Shown one piece after another: positions 42,854-54,509 of a stretch of DNA of 64,000 bases; position 1 is the first letter of the stretch; every line of letters begins with the position of its first letter. Under the pieces are notes generated by a model. It had not been told where the DNA came from and did no database searches. It saw nothing but the letters and a program-made list of their open reading frames with translations. Source of the DNA: Microbacterium luticocti DSM 19459 (GTDB lineage Bacteria; Actinomycetota; Actinomycetes; Actinomycetales; Microbacteriaceae); NCBI RefSeq assembly GCF_000422405.1, contig NZ_KE383824.1:1-64000 (forward strand), in the 5' to 3' direction. Made by a program: the position numbers and the translations under genes.

Positions 42854-45549
42854 TTCTTCTTCGCCGCGGGTTTGCGGGTGGTCGTCTTCTTCGCGGCGGT
42901 CTTACGCTTGGGCGCCGGTCCCTTGGCGCGCTTGTCGGCCAGCAACTGCACCGCCCGCGCGAAGTCGACCGCCATCGCGTCTTCGCCGCGTGGCACCGTC
43001 GCGTTCGTCTCGCCGTCGGTCACGTACGGGCCGAACCGGCCGTCGCGCAGCTTGATCGGCTTGCCGCTGACCGGGTCGGCGTCGAACTCCTTGAGCGCGC
43101 TCGCGGCACGTCGGGCGCCGTACTTGGGCTGCTTGTAGCGCTCGAGCGCCTCCTCAAGCGTGATGTCGAAGATCTGCTGCTCGGCATCGAGCGTGCGCGA
43201 GTCGGTGCCCTTCTTCAGGTACGGCCCGTAGCGCCCGTTCTGCGCGGTGATCTGCTCCCCCGACTCGGGGTCGGTGCCCACCGTGCGCGGCAGCGCCAGC
43301 AGCTTCAGCGCGGTGTCGAGGTCGATCGTGTCGACCGACATCGTCTTGAACAGCGACGCCGTGCGCGGCTTGGGTGCGGCATCCTTCTTCGCCGTCTTCT
43401 TGGCGGGCTTGTCGACGACCTCACCGGTTGTGGCATCCACCGCCTCGGGATCTTCGGGCTCGACCTCTTGCACGTACGGTCCGTAGCGGCCGTCTTTGAC
43501 GACGACGAGCTTGCCGTTCTCGGGGTTCTCGCCGAGCACGCGGTCGCCGGCGACCGGCGCGTCGACCAGCTGCTGCACGCGCTCGGGCGTGAGCTCGTCG
43601 GGCGCGAGGTCGTCGGGGATGTTCACGCGGCGCGGCGGAGCGTCGGGATGCTCGGGGTCGGTCACCTCGAGGTACGGGCCGTACCGGCCGATGCGCAGCG
43701 TGGCGGTGTCGCTCACGCGGGTGGAGTTCAGTTCGCGGGCGTCGATCTCGCCGAGGTTGTCGACGATGTGGCGCAGCCCGGCGTGGCCCTCCGACCCGAA
43801 GTAGAACTCCTTCAGCCAGTCCACGCGCTTCTGCTCGCCGCGGGCGATCGCGTCGAGGTCGTCTTCGAGCGCGGCGGTGAAGTCGTAGTCGACCAGTTCG
43901 GCGAAGTGCTGCTCGAGCAGCCGCACCACGCTGAACGCGATCCAGCTGGGCACGAGCGCCTGGCCGCGCTTGGTGACGTAGCCGCGGGCGAGGATGGTGT
44001 CGATGATGCTCGCGAACGTGGAGGGACGGCCGATGCCCTTCTCTTCGAGCGCCTTCACCAGCGACGCCTCGGTGTAGCGCGGCTTGGGGGTGGTGGCGTG
44101 GCCCTTGGGCTCGACTTCGGCCAGCGTCAGGGTGTCACCGACCGCCAGGGGCGGCAGTGCCTGGTCGTCCTGCTTGTCGGTGTCGGAGCGCTTCTCGTCG
44201 CGACCCTCTTCGTACGCCTCGAGGAACCCCTTGAACGTGTAGACGGTGCCGGATGCGGTGAACTCGGCGATGCGGTCGGCCAGCTCGACGGCGAGGGTCA
44301 CGGTGGTGGTCTCGTAGGTGGCGTCGGACATCTGGCTGGCGACGGTGCGCTTCCAGATCAGGTCGTACAGCCGCAGTTCGTCGCGGTCGAGCGCGGAGGC
44401 CACCGACGCCGGCGTGCGGAAGTGCTCGCCGGAGGGGCGGATGGCCTCGTGCGCCTCTTGCGCGTTCTTGCTCTTGCTCTTGTAGACACGTGGGTTCAGC
44501 GGCACGGCCTTCGGCCCGTACAGCTGCACGGCCTGCTCGCGCGCCGCCTGCACCGCCTGGGTCGACAGGGCGGTGGAGTCGGTGCGCATATAGGTGATGT
44601 ACCCCTTCTCGTACAGACGCTGGGCGACGCTCATCGCGTGCTTGGCGCTCATCGAGAGCTTGCGGCCGGCCTCTTGCTGCATGGTCGAGGTGGTGAACGG
44701 GGCGTAGGGGCGGCGGGTGCCGGGTTTCGAGTCGAGGGCGGTGACGGATGCCTCGCCCCGGGCGGCCACGTCGGCTGCCAGTGCGCGAGCGGCGGCCTCG
44801 TCCAGGCGCACGACCGCCTTCTTGAGCACGCCGCGGTCGTCGAAGTCCGACCCGCGGGCGATGGGAGCCCCGCCCAGGCGCGCCAACTGCACGCCGAACG
44901 CGTCGGTGTGCTTGGTGGCGGTGGCCGAGACATCCCAGTACGAGGCCGAGACGAACGCCATGCGCTCACGCTCGCGGTCGACGACCAGCCGGGTGGCGGC
45001 GGACTGCACGCGGCCGGCCGACAGGCCCTGCTGCACCTTCATCCACAGCACCGGCGAGATGTCCCAGCCGTACAGCCGGTCGAGGATGCGCCGCGTCTCT
45101 TGTGCGTCGACCAGGTTCAGGTCGAGGTCGCGGGTCTGGCCGACGGCCTGCTGGATCGCGTCCTTGGTGATCTCGTGGAACACCATGCGCTTGACCGGCA
45201 CCTTCGGTTTGAGGGCCTCGAGCAGGTGCCAGGCGATGGCCTCGCCCTCGCGGTCTTCATCGGTGGCGAGCAGGAGCTCGTCACTGTTCTTCAGGGCGCG
45301 CTTGAGTTCGGCGACGGTCTTCTTGCCCCGCTCGGACTCGACGTAGTACGGCGCGAAGTCGTTCTCGATGTCGACCGAGTAGCGTCCCACGCTGGTCTTC
45401 TTCAACTCGGCCGGGATCGCCTTGCGGTCGGCGAGGTCGCGGATGTGACCGACCGAGCTGAGCACCTCGTAGCCGTCGCCCAGGTAGCCCTGGATCGACT
45501 TCATCTTCGTCGGGGACTCGACGATCACGAGCTTCTTGCCGTGTGCCAA
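42850..45549 (-). CDS. topA: DNA topoisomerase I
   Basis: 899 aa from TTG 45549, with AAAGGA upstream; the protein proper begins AHGKKLVIVESPTKMKSIQG. TOPRIM domain with ATDEDREGEAIAWHLLEALK; active-site Tyr about residue 319 in GYITYMRTDSTALS; GRVQSAATRLVVDRERER. The C-terminus has four Topo_C repeats, each marked by GRYGPY or GRFGPY, then a basic tail (KRKTAAKKTTTRKPAAKKK) in place of zinc fingers, as in actinobacteria. Relaxes negative supercoils. Confidence 0.96.
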   Translation of the reverse strand: MAHGKKLVIVESPTKMKSIQGYLGDGYEVLSSVGHIRDLADRKAIPAELKKTSVGRYSVDIENDFAPYYVESERGKKTVAELKRALKNSDELLLATDEDREGEAIAWHLLEALKPKVPVKRMVFHEITKDAIQQAVGQTRDLDLNLVDAQETRRILDRLYGWDISPVLWMKVQQGLSAGRVQSAATRLVVDRERERMAFVSASYWDVSATATKHTDAFGVQLARLGGAPIARGSDFDDRGVLKKAVVRLDEAAARALAADVAARGEASVTALDSKPGTRRPYAPFTTSTMQQEAGRKLSMSAKHAMSVAQRLYEKGYITYMRTDSTALSTQAVQAAREQAVQLYGPKAVPLNPRVYKSKSKNAQEAHEAIRPSGEHFRTPASVASALDRDELRLYDLIWKRTVASQMSDATYETTTVTLAVELADRIAEFTASGTVYTFKGFLEAYEEGRDEKRSDTDKQDDQALPPLAVGDTLTLAEVEPKGHATTPKPRYTEASLVKALEEKGIGRPSTFASIIDTILARGYVTKRGQALVPSWIAFSVVRLLEQHFAELVDYDFTAALEDDLDAIARGEQKRVDWLKEFYFGSEGHAGLRHIVDNLGEIDARELNSTRVSDTATLRIGRYGPYLEVTDPEHPDAPPRRVNIPDDLAPDELTPERVQQLVDAPVAGDRVLGENPENGKLVVVKDGRYGPYVQEVEPEDPEAVDATTGEVVDKPAKKTAKKDAAPKPRTASLFKTMSVDTIDLDTALKLLALPRTVGTDPESGEQITAQNGRYGPYLKKGTDSRTLDAEQQIFDITLEEALERYKQPKYGARRAASALKEFDADPVSGKPIKLRDGRFGPYVTDGETNATVPRGEDAMAVDFARAVQLLADKRAKGPAPKRKTAAKKTTTRKPAAKKK

Positions 45550-45823
45550 AGGGGGTCCTTTCTTCGATGCACACCATACACACCCGCGCCACATCGCAGG
45601 CTGTGCGTCGGTCCTGCGCGTCGGCCGTGCGCATCGGTGTCGACGCGTCGGCGATGTGCGCGAGTCAGGGCCGAACGCACCGGCCCGAACGGGTCGGGCC
45701 TGCGACCGGGGGCGTGCGACGTCGGGTACGTCGAACGGGTGCATGGGGGCGCTCGGAGCGCACTGCTGTACCGGTGGACAGCGTACGCCTGTTGCGCGGC
45801 CACCGCCCACACGCGGCCCTGTC

Positions 45824-46141
45824 TCACTGTGGCGGGCCGGCCCGGGCCCAGGCGCGGGCGGTCAGCGCGCCGACCGGCACCTCGACCGAGACCGTGGCGA
45901 TCACCCCGTCCAGGGTGCACGCGCTGAGTCTCCCGCCATTGGCCGACGCCACCTGGGCGGCGCGTTCGCACGGCACACCCGGCACCGCCCCCGACGCCGT
46001 GTCGGCGGCGGCCAGCGCGGCCGCGTCGGCGGCGGCGGCCGCGCGCTGGGCCTGCACGGCCGCCAGCCCCGACGCGGCAAGGCCCACGCCCAGTGCGGCC
46101 GCACAGCCGACCACCCCCACCGCGAGCACGGTTCCGGCCAT
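45824..46141 (-). CDS. Rv3654c-family TadE-like pilus-assembly protein
   Basis: 105 aa from ATG 46141. N-terminal hydrophobic segment MAGTVLAVGVVGCAAALGVG then AAVQAQRAAAAADAAALAAA, the hallmark of this secreted minor-pilin family, with two cysteines (VPCERAAQ, LSACTLDG) that may bond. Last gene of the tad cluster. The 274 bp between it and topA hold nothing I can identify. Confidence 0.85.
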   Translation of the reverse strand: MAGTVLAVGVVGCAAALGVGLAASGLAAVQAQRAAAAADAAALAAADTASGAVPGVPCERAAQVASANGGRLSACTLDGVIATVSVEVPVGALTARAWARAGPPQ

Positions 46142-46145
46142 GCGA

Positions 46146-46496
46146 TCACTTCCCCCCGGCCAGCGCGCACGACGACGCCCGCAACGCAGGCGCCGGCAGC
46201 GGCACCCCGCCCGGCGCCGTGGCCGGCGCGCTGGCCTCGACGCAGACGAGCTCGCCGCGCGGGGTGACGCGGGTCCGTGCGCCGCCCACCGCGGCGGCCA
46301 CCAGCGCCTGCGCGCGGGCGGCGGGCTCCCCGCGTGCGACAAGACGGGCGGCGTCGGCCGTGGCATCCTGCAGCCGCACCGCCCGCCCGCAGGCGCCGAG
46401 CACCCCGGCCCCCAGCGCGAGCACGAGCACCACCGCGGGCAGGGCGACCGCGAACTCGGCGGTGACCGAGCCGCGGTCGTCCCGGCCGAAGATCAT
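46146..46496 (-). CDS. TadE-family minor pilin
   Basis: 116 aa. RDDRGSVTAEFAVALPAVVL is the classic TadE start (G-S-x-T-A-E-F), followed by the membrane segment and LQDATADAARLVARGE. Exported and probably processed at the Gly before the hydrophobic stretch. ATGA overlap with the upstream pilin gene. Confidence 0.9.
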   Translation of the reverse strand: MIFGRDDRGSVTAEFAVALPAVVLVLALGAGVLGACGRAVRLQDATADAARLVARGEPAARAQALVAAAVGGARTRVTPRGELVCVEASAPATAPGGVPLPAPALRASSCALAGGK

Positions 46497-46702
46497 GACA
46501 CCGTCAGCGCGCGACGCACCAGGTCGGTGAGGATGCCGCGCACCTCATTCGAACGCATGATGACCACCAGCAAACCCGCGAAGGCGACAGCGGCCATCGT
46601 GGCGATGGCATACTCCGCGGTCGCCGCGCCGGTGTCGTCGGCGTCGGCGAGGAACAGCCGCGCCGCGCGCCGGCGGGTCAGGGGCGGGATCGTCGTGTTC
46701 AT
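46493..46702 (-). CDS. DUF4244 Flp-type pilin
   Basis: 69 aa. ADDTGAATAEYAIATMAAVA has the Gly/Ala-TAEYA pilin signature before a single hydrophobic helix (FAGLLVVIM), ending RGILTDLVRRALTVS. This is the likely major Flp subunit of the cluster. AAGGAGAGAACACC precedes the ATG. Confidence 0.9.
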   Translation of the reverse strand: MNTTIPPLTRRRAARLFLADADDTGAATAEYAIATMAAVAFAGLLVVIMRSNEVRGILTDLVRRALTVS

Positions 46703-46745
46703 GGTGTTCTCTCCTTATAGACAGGGTTCGGTGGGCACGTCGGTC

Positions 46746-47630
46746 TCACAGCGACAGCGGTGTCGAGGTGAGCACACTCAGCAGCATCGGGGCCACGCCC
46801 AGCAGCAGGAACGCGGGCAGGGTGCACACGCCCAGCGGCACGAGCAGCCGCGACGACAGGCGGGCCGCACGCATCCGCCCCTCGGTGCGGGCGCGATGTC
46901 GGGCAAGGGATGCCGACGCCCGCAGCAGCTCGGCGGCCGGCACCCCGGCGGTGCGCGACAGGGTGAGGATGCCGGCGGTCTCGTCGTCGATCGCACCGCC
47001 GCCGGCCTCGGCGACGATGCGCTCGGCCCGCGCAAGCGACACCCCGCCCGACAGGGCGATCGCCATGAGGTCGGCGGTCATGCCCGGCACCGCGGCATCC
47101 GGCTCGGCGCGTCGCACCATCACGGTGCTCCAGCGCCGCGCGGCCAACACCAGGCCGATGCCGGCGACCGTGCAGGCCAGGCCGAGCGGGGTGGCGGCGA
47201 GCGTGCGCAGCGTGTTGAAGCCGAGCGCCGCGCCCAGAGCGACGCCGACCAGCGGCAGCCACGACATGAGCTTGGCGGTGCCGGCGGGCTCGGCCAGCGC
47301 CACGCGCAGCTCGTCGCGGGTCTGCGCGGCGTCCTGCACGGCGGCGGCGATGCCGCGCAGGCTGCCGGCCAGCGGCGCGCCCACGGTCTGGGCGATGCGC
47401 CACGCGGCCGACACGTCACGCCACCCCGGCCCGGCGGCGCCGATCGCGGCGGGCAGGTCGTCGCCGGCGTCCACCCGGTCGATCACGGCGGCGGCGGTCG
47501 CATCGCCGACGGCGGCGAGATGCCGCCACGCGGGCTCGGGCGCGACCCCCGCCTGCAGCAGCACCGCGAGCCGCAGCACAACCGCGGCATCCGGCCCCGG
47601 CGGCAGGGGGCGGCGACGGCCGGTCAGCAC
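46746..47630 (-). CDS. tadB: Type II secretion/Tad F-domain inner-membrane protein
   Basis: 294 aa. Two T2SSF-like helical regions (LRLAVLLQAGVAPEPAWRHL; MTADLMAIALSGGVSLARAE) and membrane spans at LMSWLPLVGVALGAALGFNT, LACTVAGIGLVLAARRW and the C-terminal LVPLGVCTLPAFLLLGVAPM. It is the platform of the pilus motor. Only one such gene is present where TadB and TadC often form a pair. Starts 7 bp inside the tadA end. Confidence 0.87.
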   Translation of the reverse strand: MLTGRRRPLPPGPDAAVVLRLAVLLQAGVAPEPAWRHLAAVGDATAAAVIDRVDAGDDLPAAIGAAGPGWRDVSAAWRIAQTVGAPLAGSLRGIAAAVQDAAQTRDELRVALAEPAGTAKLMSWLPLVGVALGAALGFNTLRTLAATPLGLACTVAGIGLVLAARRWSTVMVRRAEPDAAVPGMTADLMAIALSGGVSLARAERIVAEAGGGAIDDETAGILTLSRTAGVPAAELLRASASLARHRARTEGRMRAARLSSRLLVPLGVCTLPAFLLLGVAPMLLSVLTSTPLSL

Positions 47631-48658
47631 GGCTCCTCCCGGATCGCCAGGCGCCCGTCGCGCACGACGGGGCGGCCGATGCCCGCGACGCGGCGCCGCC
47701 GGTCGGCGTCGCGACTCAGGTGTACGACGCAGCCGATCGCACTGGCCACCTGGCGGGCCAGCGCGCGCTCGCCGAGCCCCGCGAGCGCGCCGAGCGCTTC
47801 GAGGCGGGCCGGCACGTCGTCGAGCCCGTTCGCGTGCAGCGTGCCCGCACCGCCGTCATGGCCGGTGTTCAGCGCGCTGAGCAGTTCGCGCACCTCCTCG
47901 CCGCGGCACTCCCCCACCACGAGCCTGTCGGGGCGCATCCGCAGCGCCTCGCGCACGAGGCGGGCCAGGCCGATGCCGCCGGCGCCCTCGAGGTTCGCCT
48001 GACGCGCCTCGAGCGACACATGGTGCGGGTGGGCGATGCGCAGCTCGGCGACGTCTTCGATCGTGACGATGCGCTCGGTGTGCGGCACACGCGACAGCAA
48101 CGCGCCCAGCAGCGTGGTCTTGCCGGTGCCGGCCGCGCCGGTGATCAGCAGGTTCTCGCGGTCGCCGATGAGCCGTTCCAGCCGCGCCCGGATGGCATCG
48201 TCGACCGCCCCCGATCGCTGCAACCCGTCCAGATCGAGGCCGGCCGCCCGCGGCACCCGCACCGAGACGACGGTGCCGCCGCGGGCGACCGGCGGCAGCA
48301 CGGCATGCACCCGAATGCCACCGGCCAGGCGCACGTCGACGCACGGGCTGGCGTCGTCCAGATGCCGACCGCCGAGCGCGATCAGCGAGACCGCGAGCTC
48401 GCGGACGTCGGCCTCGGCCGCCCGCCACTGCGGCACGCGCACCGCTCCCTGGCCACGGTCGACGAACAGCCCGTCACCGCCGTTGACGAACAGGTCGGTC
48501 ACCGCCGGGTCGTCGAGGTACGGCTCGAGCGCAGCCAGCGCCGGCGGGCGCTCGGCCGGCGGGTGCGGCTCGGCGGCCGGCACCGGCGGCGGCGCCGCGG
48601 GCGCCGGGCGCCGCACAGCGAGCCCGGGACGCGGGCGGACGACGAACGGCTCGGACAT
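47624..48658 (-). CDS. tadA: TadA/CpaF-family pilus-assembly ATPase
   Basis: 344 aa. AAA-type secretion ATPase: Walker A LLITGAAGTGKTTLLGALLS, Asp box IVTIEDVAELRI, Walker B RMRPDRLVVGECRGEEVREL and the His box NTGHDGGAGTLHANGLDD. N-terminal ~45 residues are Pro/Ala-rich. Powers pilus assembly. First gene of the cluster; no MinD-like TadZ or prepilin peptidase gene is in this window. Confidence 0.93.
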   Translation of the reverse strand: MSEPFVVRPRPGLAVRRPAPAAPPPVPAAEPHPPAERPPALAALEPYLDDPAVTDLFVNGGDGLFVDRGQGAVRVPQWRAAEADVRELAVSLIALGGRHLDDASPCVDVRLAGGIRVHAVLPPVARGGTVVSVRVPRAAGLDLDGLQRSGAVDDAIRARLERLIGDRENLLITGAAGTGKTTLLGALLSRVPHTERIVTIEDVAELRIAHPHHVSLEARQANLEGAGGIGLARLVREALRMRPDRLVVGECRGEEVRELLSALNTGHDGGAGTLHANGLDDVPARLEALGALAGLGERALARQVASAIGCVVHLSRDADRRRRVAGIGRPVVRDGRLAIREEPC

Positions 48659-48808
48659 GCCCCGAATCTAGAAGGCGGCCGGCCGCCGCCGGGCGCGGGA
48701 TGCCACATCCGTGGACAGGTCGCCCGGATCCCGCGTTGCGCGGGTTCTGGGGAGGAATCGATGACCGGCACCGAGGCATCCGGTCACACACGCCCCCGCA
48801 CAAAAAGG

Positions 48809-48841
48809 GGCGGCATCCCATGGGGGGAATGGGATGCCGCC
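48809..48841 (-). terminator. Rho-independent terminator on the minus strand
   Basis: GGCGGCATCCCAT (48809-48821) pairs with ATGGGATGCCGCC (48829-48841), a perfect 13-bp stem. On the minus strand the hairpin is followed by CCTTTTTG, a true U-tract. It would stop leftward transcription before tadA. The 457-bp gap 48659-49115 otherwise holds only the acs leader. Confidence 0.7.
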
Positions 48842-49115
48842 ACACGCAGCACCCTCTTCGGGGGGTGTGTCAGGTGCTGCAATGCCAGAATCGAATGTTC
48901 GGCCGAGCATGAGCATACGCAACTTCGGGGAGGGCGACAAACGAAACCCGCCCGGTTCGTGATATATCGCGTGACGATTTTTTCATCTGCGCCCGACCGG
49001 CACCCACTATCGGAGGTAGTGGGCCCGTTCGGGCGGGGGTAGATTGACCCCCGGCCCGGCGTATGCACCGCCCGTATGCACCGCCCGAACATCGCCCACC
49101 GCAAAGGAGCGCACC

Positions 49116-51083
<1,968 letters not shown>

Positions 51084-51098
51084 CCCGCGGCCCGAGGC

Positions 51099-51566
51099 TC
51101 ACCGGTCGAGGGCGAGCGAGAAGATCACCTCGACCTCGACCGGCGAGTCCAAGGGCAGCACGGGGGCCGCGACCGCCGACCGGGCGTGCCGTCCGGCCTC
51201 GCCGAACACCTCGCCGAACAGTTCGCTGGCGCCGTTGATGACTCCGGGTTGCCCGGTGAAGTCGGGGGTGGATGCCACGAACCCGACGACCTTGACCACC
51301 CCGGCGAGGCGGTCCACGCCGCCGGCGACGGCCGCCGCCGCCGCGATCGCGTTCAGCCCGCACTGCCACGCGTAGGCCTTCGCATCCTCGGCGGCGACCT
51401 CGCCGCCGACCTTTCCGGTCGCCGGCAGCGCACCGTCGACCATGGGCAGCTGACCCGACGTGAACACGAGGTCACCGTGCACGATCGCCGGGATGTAAGC
51501 CGCGACCGGGGGGACCACCTCGGGCAGCGTGATGCCCAACTCTGCGAGCGTCTGCGACACGGTCAT
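51099..51566 (-). CDS. RidA-family protein
   Basis: 155 aa from ATG 51566. Rid fold: AAYIPAIVHGDLVFTSGQLP near the start, YAWQCGLNAIAAAAAVAGGV, VVKVVGFVASTPDFTGQPGV and the C-terminal ARSAVAAPVLPLDSPVEVEV. The Arg of R-S-A-V and Glu at the end mark the active pocket, but relative to RidA proper it is longer and of the Rid4-7 kind, so imine deaminase activity is likely rather than certain. Converges with acs. Confidence 0.88.
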   Translation of the reverse strand: MTVSQTLAELGITLPEVVPPVAAYIPAIVHGDLVFTSGQLPMVDGALPATGKVGGEVAAEDAKAYAWQCGLNAIAAAAAVAGGVDRLAGVVKVVGFVASTPDFTGQPGVINGASELFGEVFGEAGRHARSAVAAPVLPLDSPVEVEVIFSLALDR

Positions 51567-51567
51567 G

Positions 51568-51783
51568 TCAGTTCCCTTCGAAGGTGCGTGCGGCCTGGGC
51601 TGCGGCATCCAGCCCCGCGTTCTCGGATCCGGCACCGGCGGGCCGCTTGAAGTAAGCCACGAGGCCCCCCTCGGGGCCGGGTACGACCTGGACGAGCTCC
51701 CAGCCCTGCTTGCCCCAGTTGTTCAAGATGGCCGCGGTGTTGTGGATCACCAGCGGCGTGGTCAGGTACTCCCAGGTCGTCAT
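51568..51783 (-). CDS. DUF4177-type small protein
   Basis: 71 aa from ATG 51783: MTTWEYLTTPLVIHNTAAIL, NNWGKQGWELVQVVPGPEGG, LVAYFKRP. The WEY, GKQGWELV and AYFKRP pattern is the DUF4177 type. Its stop is 1 bp before the RidA start, so the two are co-transcribed. Function unknown. Confidence 0.82.
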   Translation of the reverse strand: MTTWEYLTTPLVIHNTAAILNNWGKQGWELVQVVPGPEGGLVAYFKRPAGAGSENAGLDAAAQAARTFEGN

Positions 51784-51860
51784 CCGGCTGCGGCTCCTTC
51801 GCGTGCGGGTGGGCGGATGCTGGGAGGCTTCGCCCAGCAATCTCCTTTACGATCAACCCT

Positions 51861-54509
51861 ATGCCCCACTCGAAACGCACGGCCGCTGGCGTGGCCGGCG
51901 GCCTGCTGGGCCTGGTCGGTCTGAGCGCCGTCGCCGGCGTGCTGATCACCGCGACGGTCACCCCCGCCGTGGCCGTCACCAGCGCCGCCGCCACCAGCGC
52001 GATCGACATGTTCAACAACCTGCCGAGCGTGCTGACCATCGACAAGCTGATCCTGCCGTCGACGATCTACTACAAGAACGACAAGGGCCAGTACGTGGGC
52101 GACGCCACCTACCTGGACCAGAACCGCACGCCGGTGAAGTTCGACGAGATCGCGCCGGTCATGTACGACGCGCTCCTTTCCAGCGAAGACCCGCGCTTCT
52201 ACGAGCACGGCGGCGTCGACCTGATCGGAACGACACGTGCGATCCTGTCGAACCTGAAGGGCGGTCAGACCCAGGGCGGTTCGTCGATCAGCCAGCAGTA
52301 CGTGAAGAACGTGCTCGTGCAGCAGTGCGACTGGGAGGCGACCAACGACAAGGAGCTCAATGACTGCTGGGTGAAGGCCACCGACGCCGAGGGCGTCGAC
52401 GGCTACCAGCGCAAGCTGCAAGAGATGCGGTACGCGATCACCCTCGAGCAGCGGTACTCGAAGGACGAGATCCTGCTCGGGTACATGAACATCGCGAACT
52501 TCGGCGGCACCACCTACGGCATCGAGGCCGCCGCGCAGCGCTACTTCGGGGTGCACGCGAAGGATCTGAGCCTGTCGCAGGCGTCGGCGTTGGCCGGCAT
52601 CGTGCAGAACCCGAACACCTACCGCCTCGACATGCCCGGCGGCACGACCACCAACAGCAAGGGCGAAGCGGTCAACGGTAAAGACGACCACTACTCACTG
52701 ACCAAGAAGCGTCAGGAATACGTGCTGGACCGCATGCTCGCCGACGGCAAGATCACGCAGAAGCAGCATGACGAGGCGTACAAGGCGCCGATCGTGCCGA
52801 AGGTGACCGAGGTGCAGACCGGGTGCGCGAAGAGCTTCGCACCGTACTTCTGCGCGTACGTGACGGCGACCGTGTTGAACGAGCCCGCGTTCGGAGCCAC
52901 CACCGCGGAACGTGAACAGCTCTTGCACCGCGGCGGCCTGAAGATCTACACCACGCTCGATGCCAAGGTGCAGACCGCCGCGCAGAACGCTCAGAACAAG
53001 TACGTCCCCGCCTCCGTCGCCGGAAAGAACTTCGGGTCGACATCGGTGACCATCGAGGCCTCGACCGGCCGAGTGCTCTCGATCGCCCAGAACACGAAGT
53101 ACGTGGCAGCCGGCAAGAAGAAGAACGGTGAGTCCGCGATCGTGTTCGCCGGTTCCCGGGATGTCGGCGGCTCGAACGGCTTCAACGCAGGATCGACGTT
53201 CAAGCTGTTCACCCTGCTGGACTGGCTCGAGAAGGGCCATTCCCTCAACCAGCTCGTCGACGGCCGCAACCGCGTCATCTCGACCTGGAAAGACGACTGC
53301 GTCGCCGGCGGCACGTGGACGGCATCCGCCGACGTGAAGAACTTCAACAGACAACGCGGATACTTCGGGACCCCGAAGCAGTTCACCGCGCAGTCGTTGA
53401 ACACCGGCTTCCTCGGGATGGCCGCACAACTCGACCTGTGCGACATCGGCAAGATGGCCGAACGTCTCGGCGTCACCCGCGGTGACGGTTCGCCGATTCC
53501 GCTGACCAGCGACGGCACGAGCTCCGACCCGACGAAGAACCCCGCCCCGTACGAGGTGATCGGCTCGGACAACGTGTCGCCGATGGCGATGGCGGCGGCG
53601 TACGCGACCGTGGCGAACAAGGGTGTCTACTGCCAGCCGCGGGTGATCGACAAGGTCACCGATTCGGACGGCAACGAGCTCACGGTGCCCGAGCAAGACT
53701 GCAAGCAGGTGATCGATCCGAAGGTCGCCGCCACCGCGGCGTACGCGCTGCAGGGCGTCATGAAGGGCGGCGGGTCCGGTGCGGCCGGAAACCCGTGGGA
53801 CGGAACACCGCTGATCGGTAAGACCGGTACGCACGAGGAGTTCCAGACCTGGCTCATCACCTCGAACACAAAGGTGACCACGGCGAACTGGGTGGGAAGC
53901 GTGTCGGGGCGGATCGACCTGTTCCACCAGTACTACAAGGGCAACGCGCTCTCGAACCTGCGTTACGTGCTCGGCCGCACCATCCAGGGAACGGTCGACA
54001 AGCTGTACCCGGGTGGCCAGTTCCCGCAGCCCGACTCGAACCTCACCCGTCAGGTGCTGGTGAACCTGCCGAACGTGGTGGGCATGTCGGTGAAGGATGC
54101 CACCAGCAAGCTCGAGTCGGCCGGATTCCAGGTGACCGTGGGCAGCGAGGTCGACTCCGATCAGCCGAAGGGCACGATCGCCGAGCAGAACCCCGGCGCC
54201 GGTCGCGTCGCCGCCGGCACGAACGTGACGATCAGCCCGAGCAACGGCAAGGGCATCTCGATCCCGGACGTGTCGGGCCGCGCCCCCGACGAAGCGGTCG
54301 CCATGCTGCGGGCATCCGGATTCGGCAGCGTCGACACGCAGTGCGTCGTCACCGCCGACGGTGACGGACGCGTGACCGGCACCGATCCCGGTTCGGGCAC
54401 CGTCGCGGGCCCCAACACCAAGATCACCGTGAGGTACGCGTCACCCGAGTGCGGTCGCGGCGGCGGCGACCGACCCGACAGGCCCGGCAAGGGCAACGGC
54501 CGCGGTTGA
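51861..54509 (+). CDS. ponA: Class A penicillin-binding protein with two PASTA domains
   Basis: 882 aa bifunctional peptidoglycan synthase. One N-terminal membrane anchor, glycosyltransferase domain with SSEDPRFYEHGGVDLIGTTR and GGSSISQQYVKN, transpeptidase domain with Ser-x-x-Lys in NAGSTFKLFTLL, SxN in AQSLNTGFLGM and KTGT in LIGKTGTHEEFQTW. C-terminal PASTA repeats begin at LPNVVGMSVKDATSKLESAG and IPDVSGRAPDEAVAMLRASG. The end is Gly/Pro/Arg-rich. Its stop overlaps the phosphoesterase start. Confidence 0.96.
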   Translation: MPHSKRTAAGVAGGLLGLVGLSAVAGVLITATVTPAVAVTSAAATSAIDMFNNLPSVLTIDKLILPSTIYYKNDKGQYVGDATYLDQNRTPVKFDEIAPVMYDALLSSEDPRFYEHGGVDLIGTTRAILSNLKGGQTQGGSSISQQYVKNVLVQQCDWEATNDKELNDCWVKATDAEGVDGYQRKLQEMRYAITLEQRYSKDEILLGYMNIANFGGTTYGIEAAAQRYFGVHAKDLSLSQASALAGIVQNPNTYRLDMPGGTTTNSKGEAVNGKDDHYSLTKKRQEYVLDRMLADGKITQKQHDEAYKAPIVPKVTEVQTGCAKSFAPYFCAYVTATVLNEPAFGATTAEREQLLHRGGLKIYTTLDAKVQTAAQNAQNKYVPASVAGKNFGSTSVTIEASTGRVLSIAQNTKYVAAGKKKNGESAIVFAGSRDVGGSNGFNAGSTFKLFTLLDWLEKGHSLNQLVDGRNRVISTWKDDCVAGGTWTASADVKNFNRQRGYFGTPKQFTAQSLNTGFLGMAAQLDLCDIGKMAERLGVTRGDGSPIPLTSDGTSSDPTKNPAPYEVIGSDNVSPMAMAAAYATVANKGVYCQPRVIDKVTDSDGNELTVPEQDCKQVIDPKVAATAAYALQGVMKGGGSGAAGNPWDGTPLIGKTGTHEEFQTWLITSNTKVTTANWVGSVSGRIDLFHQYYKGNALSNLRYVLGRTIQGTVDKLYPGGQFPQPDSNLTRQVLVNLPNVVGMSVKDATSKLESAGFQVTVGSEVDSDQPKGTIAEQNPGAGRVAAGTNVTISPSNGKGISIPDVSGRAPDEAVAMLRASGFGSVDTQCVVTADGDGRVTGTDPGSGTVAGPNTKITVRYASPECGRGGGDRPDRPGKGNGRG

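Noticed and set aside
48668..48940. Possible 90-residue gene on the minus strand upstream of tadA
   Set aside because: It crosses a strong hairpin with a U-tract, has mixed composition and no recognisable domain or ribosome site.
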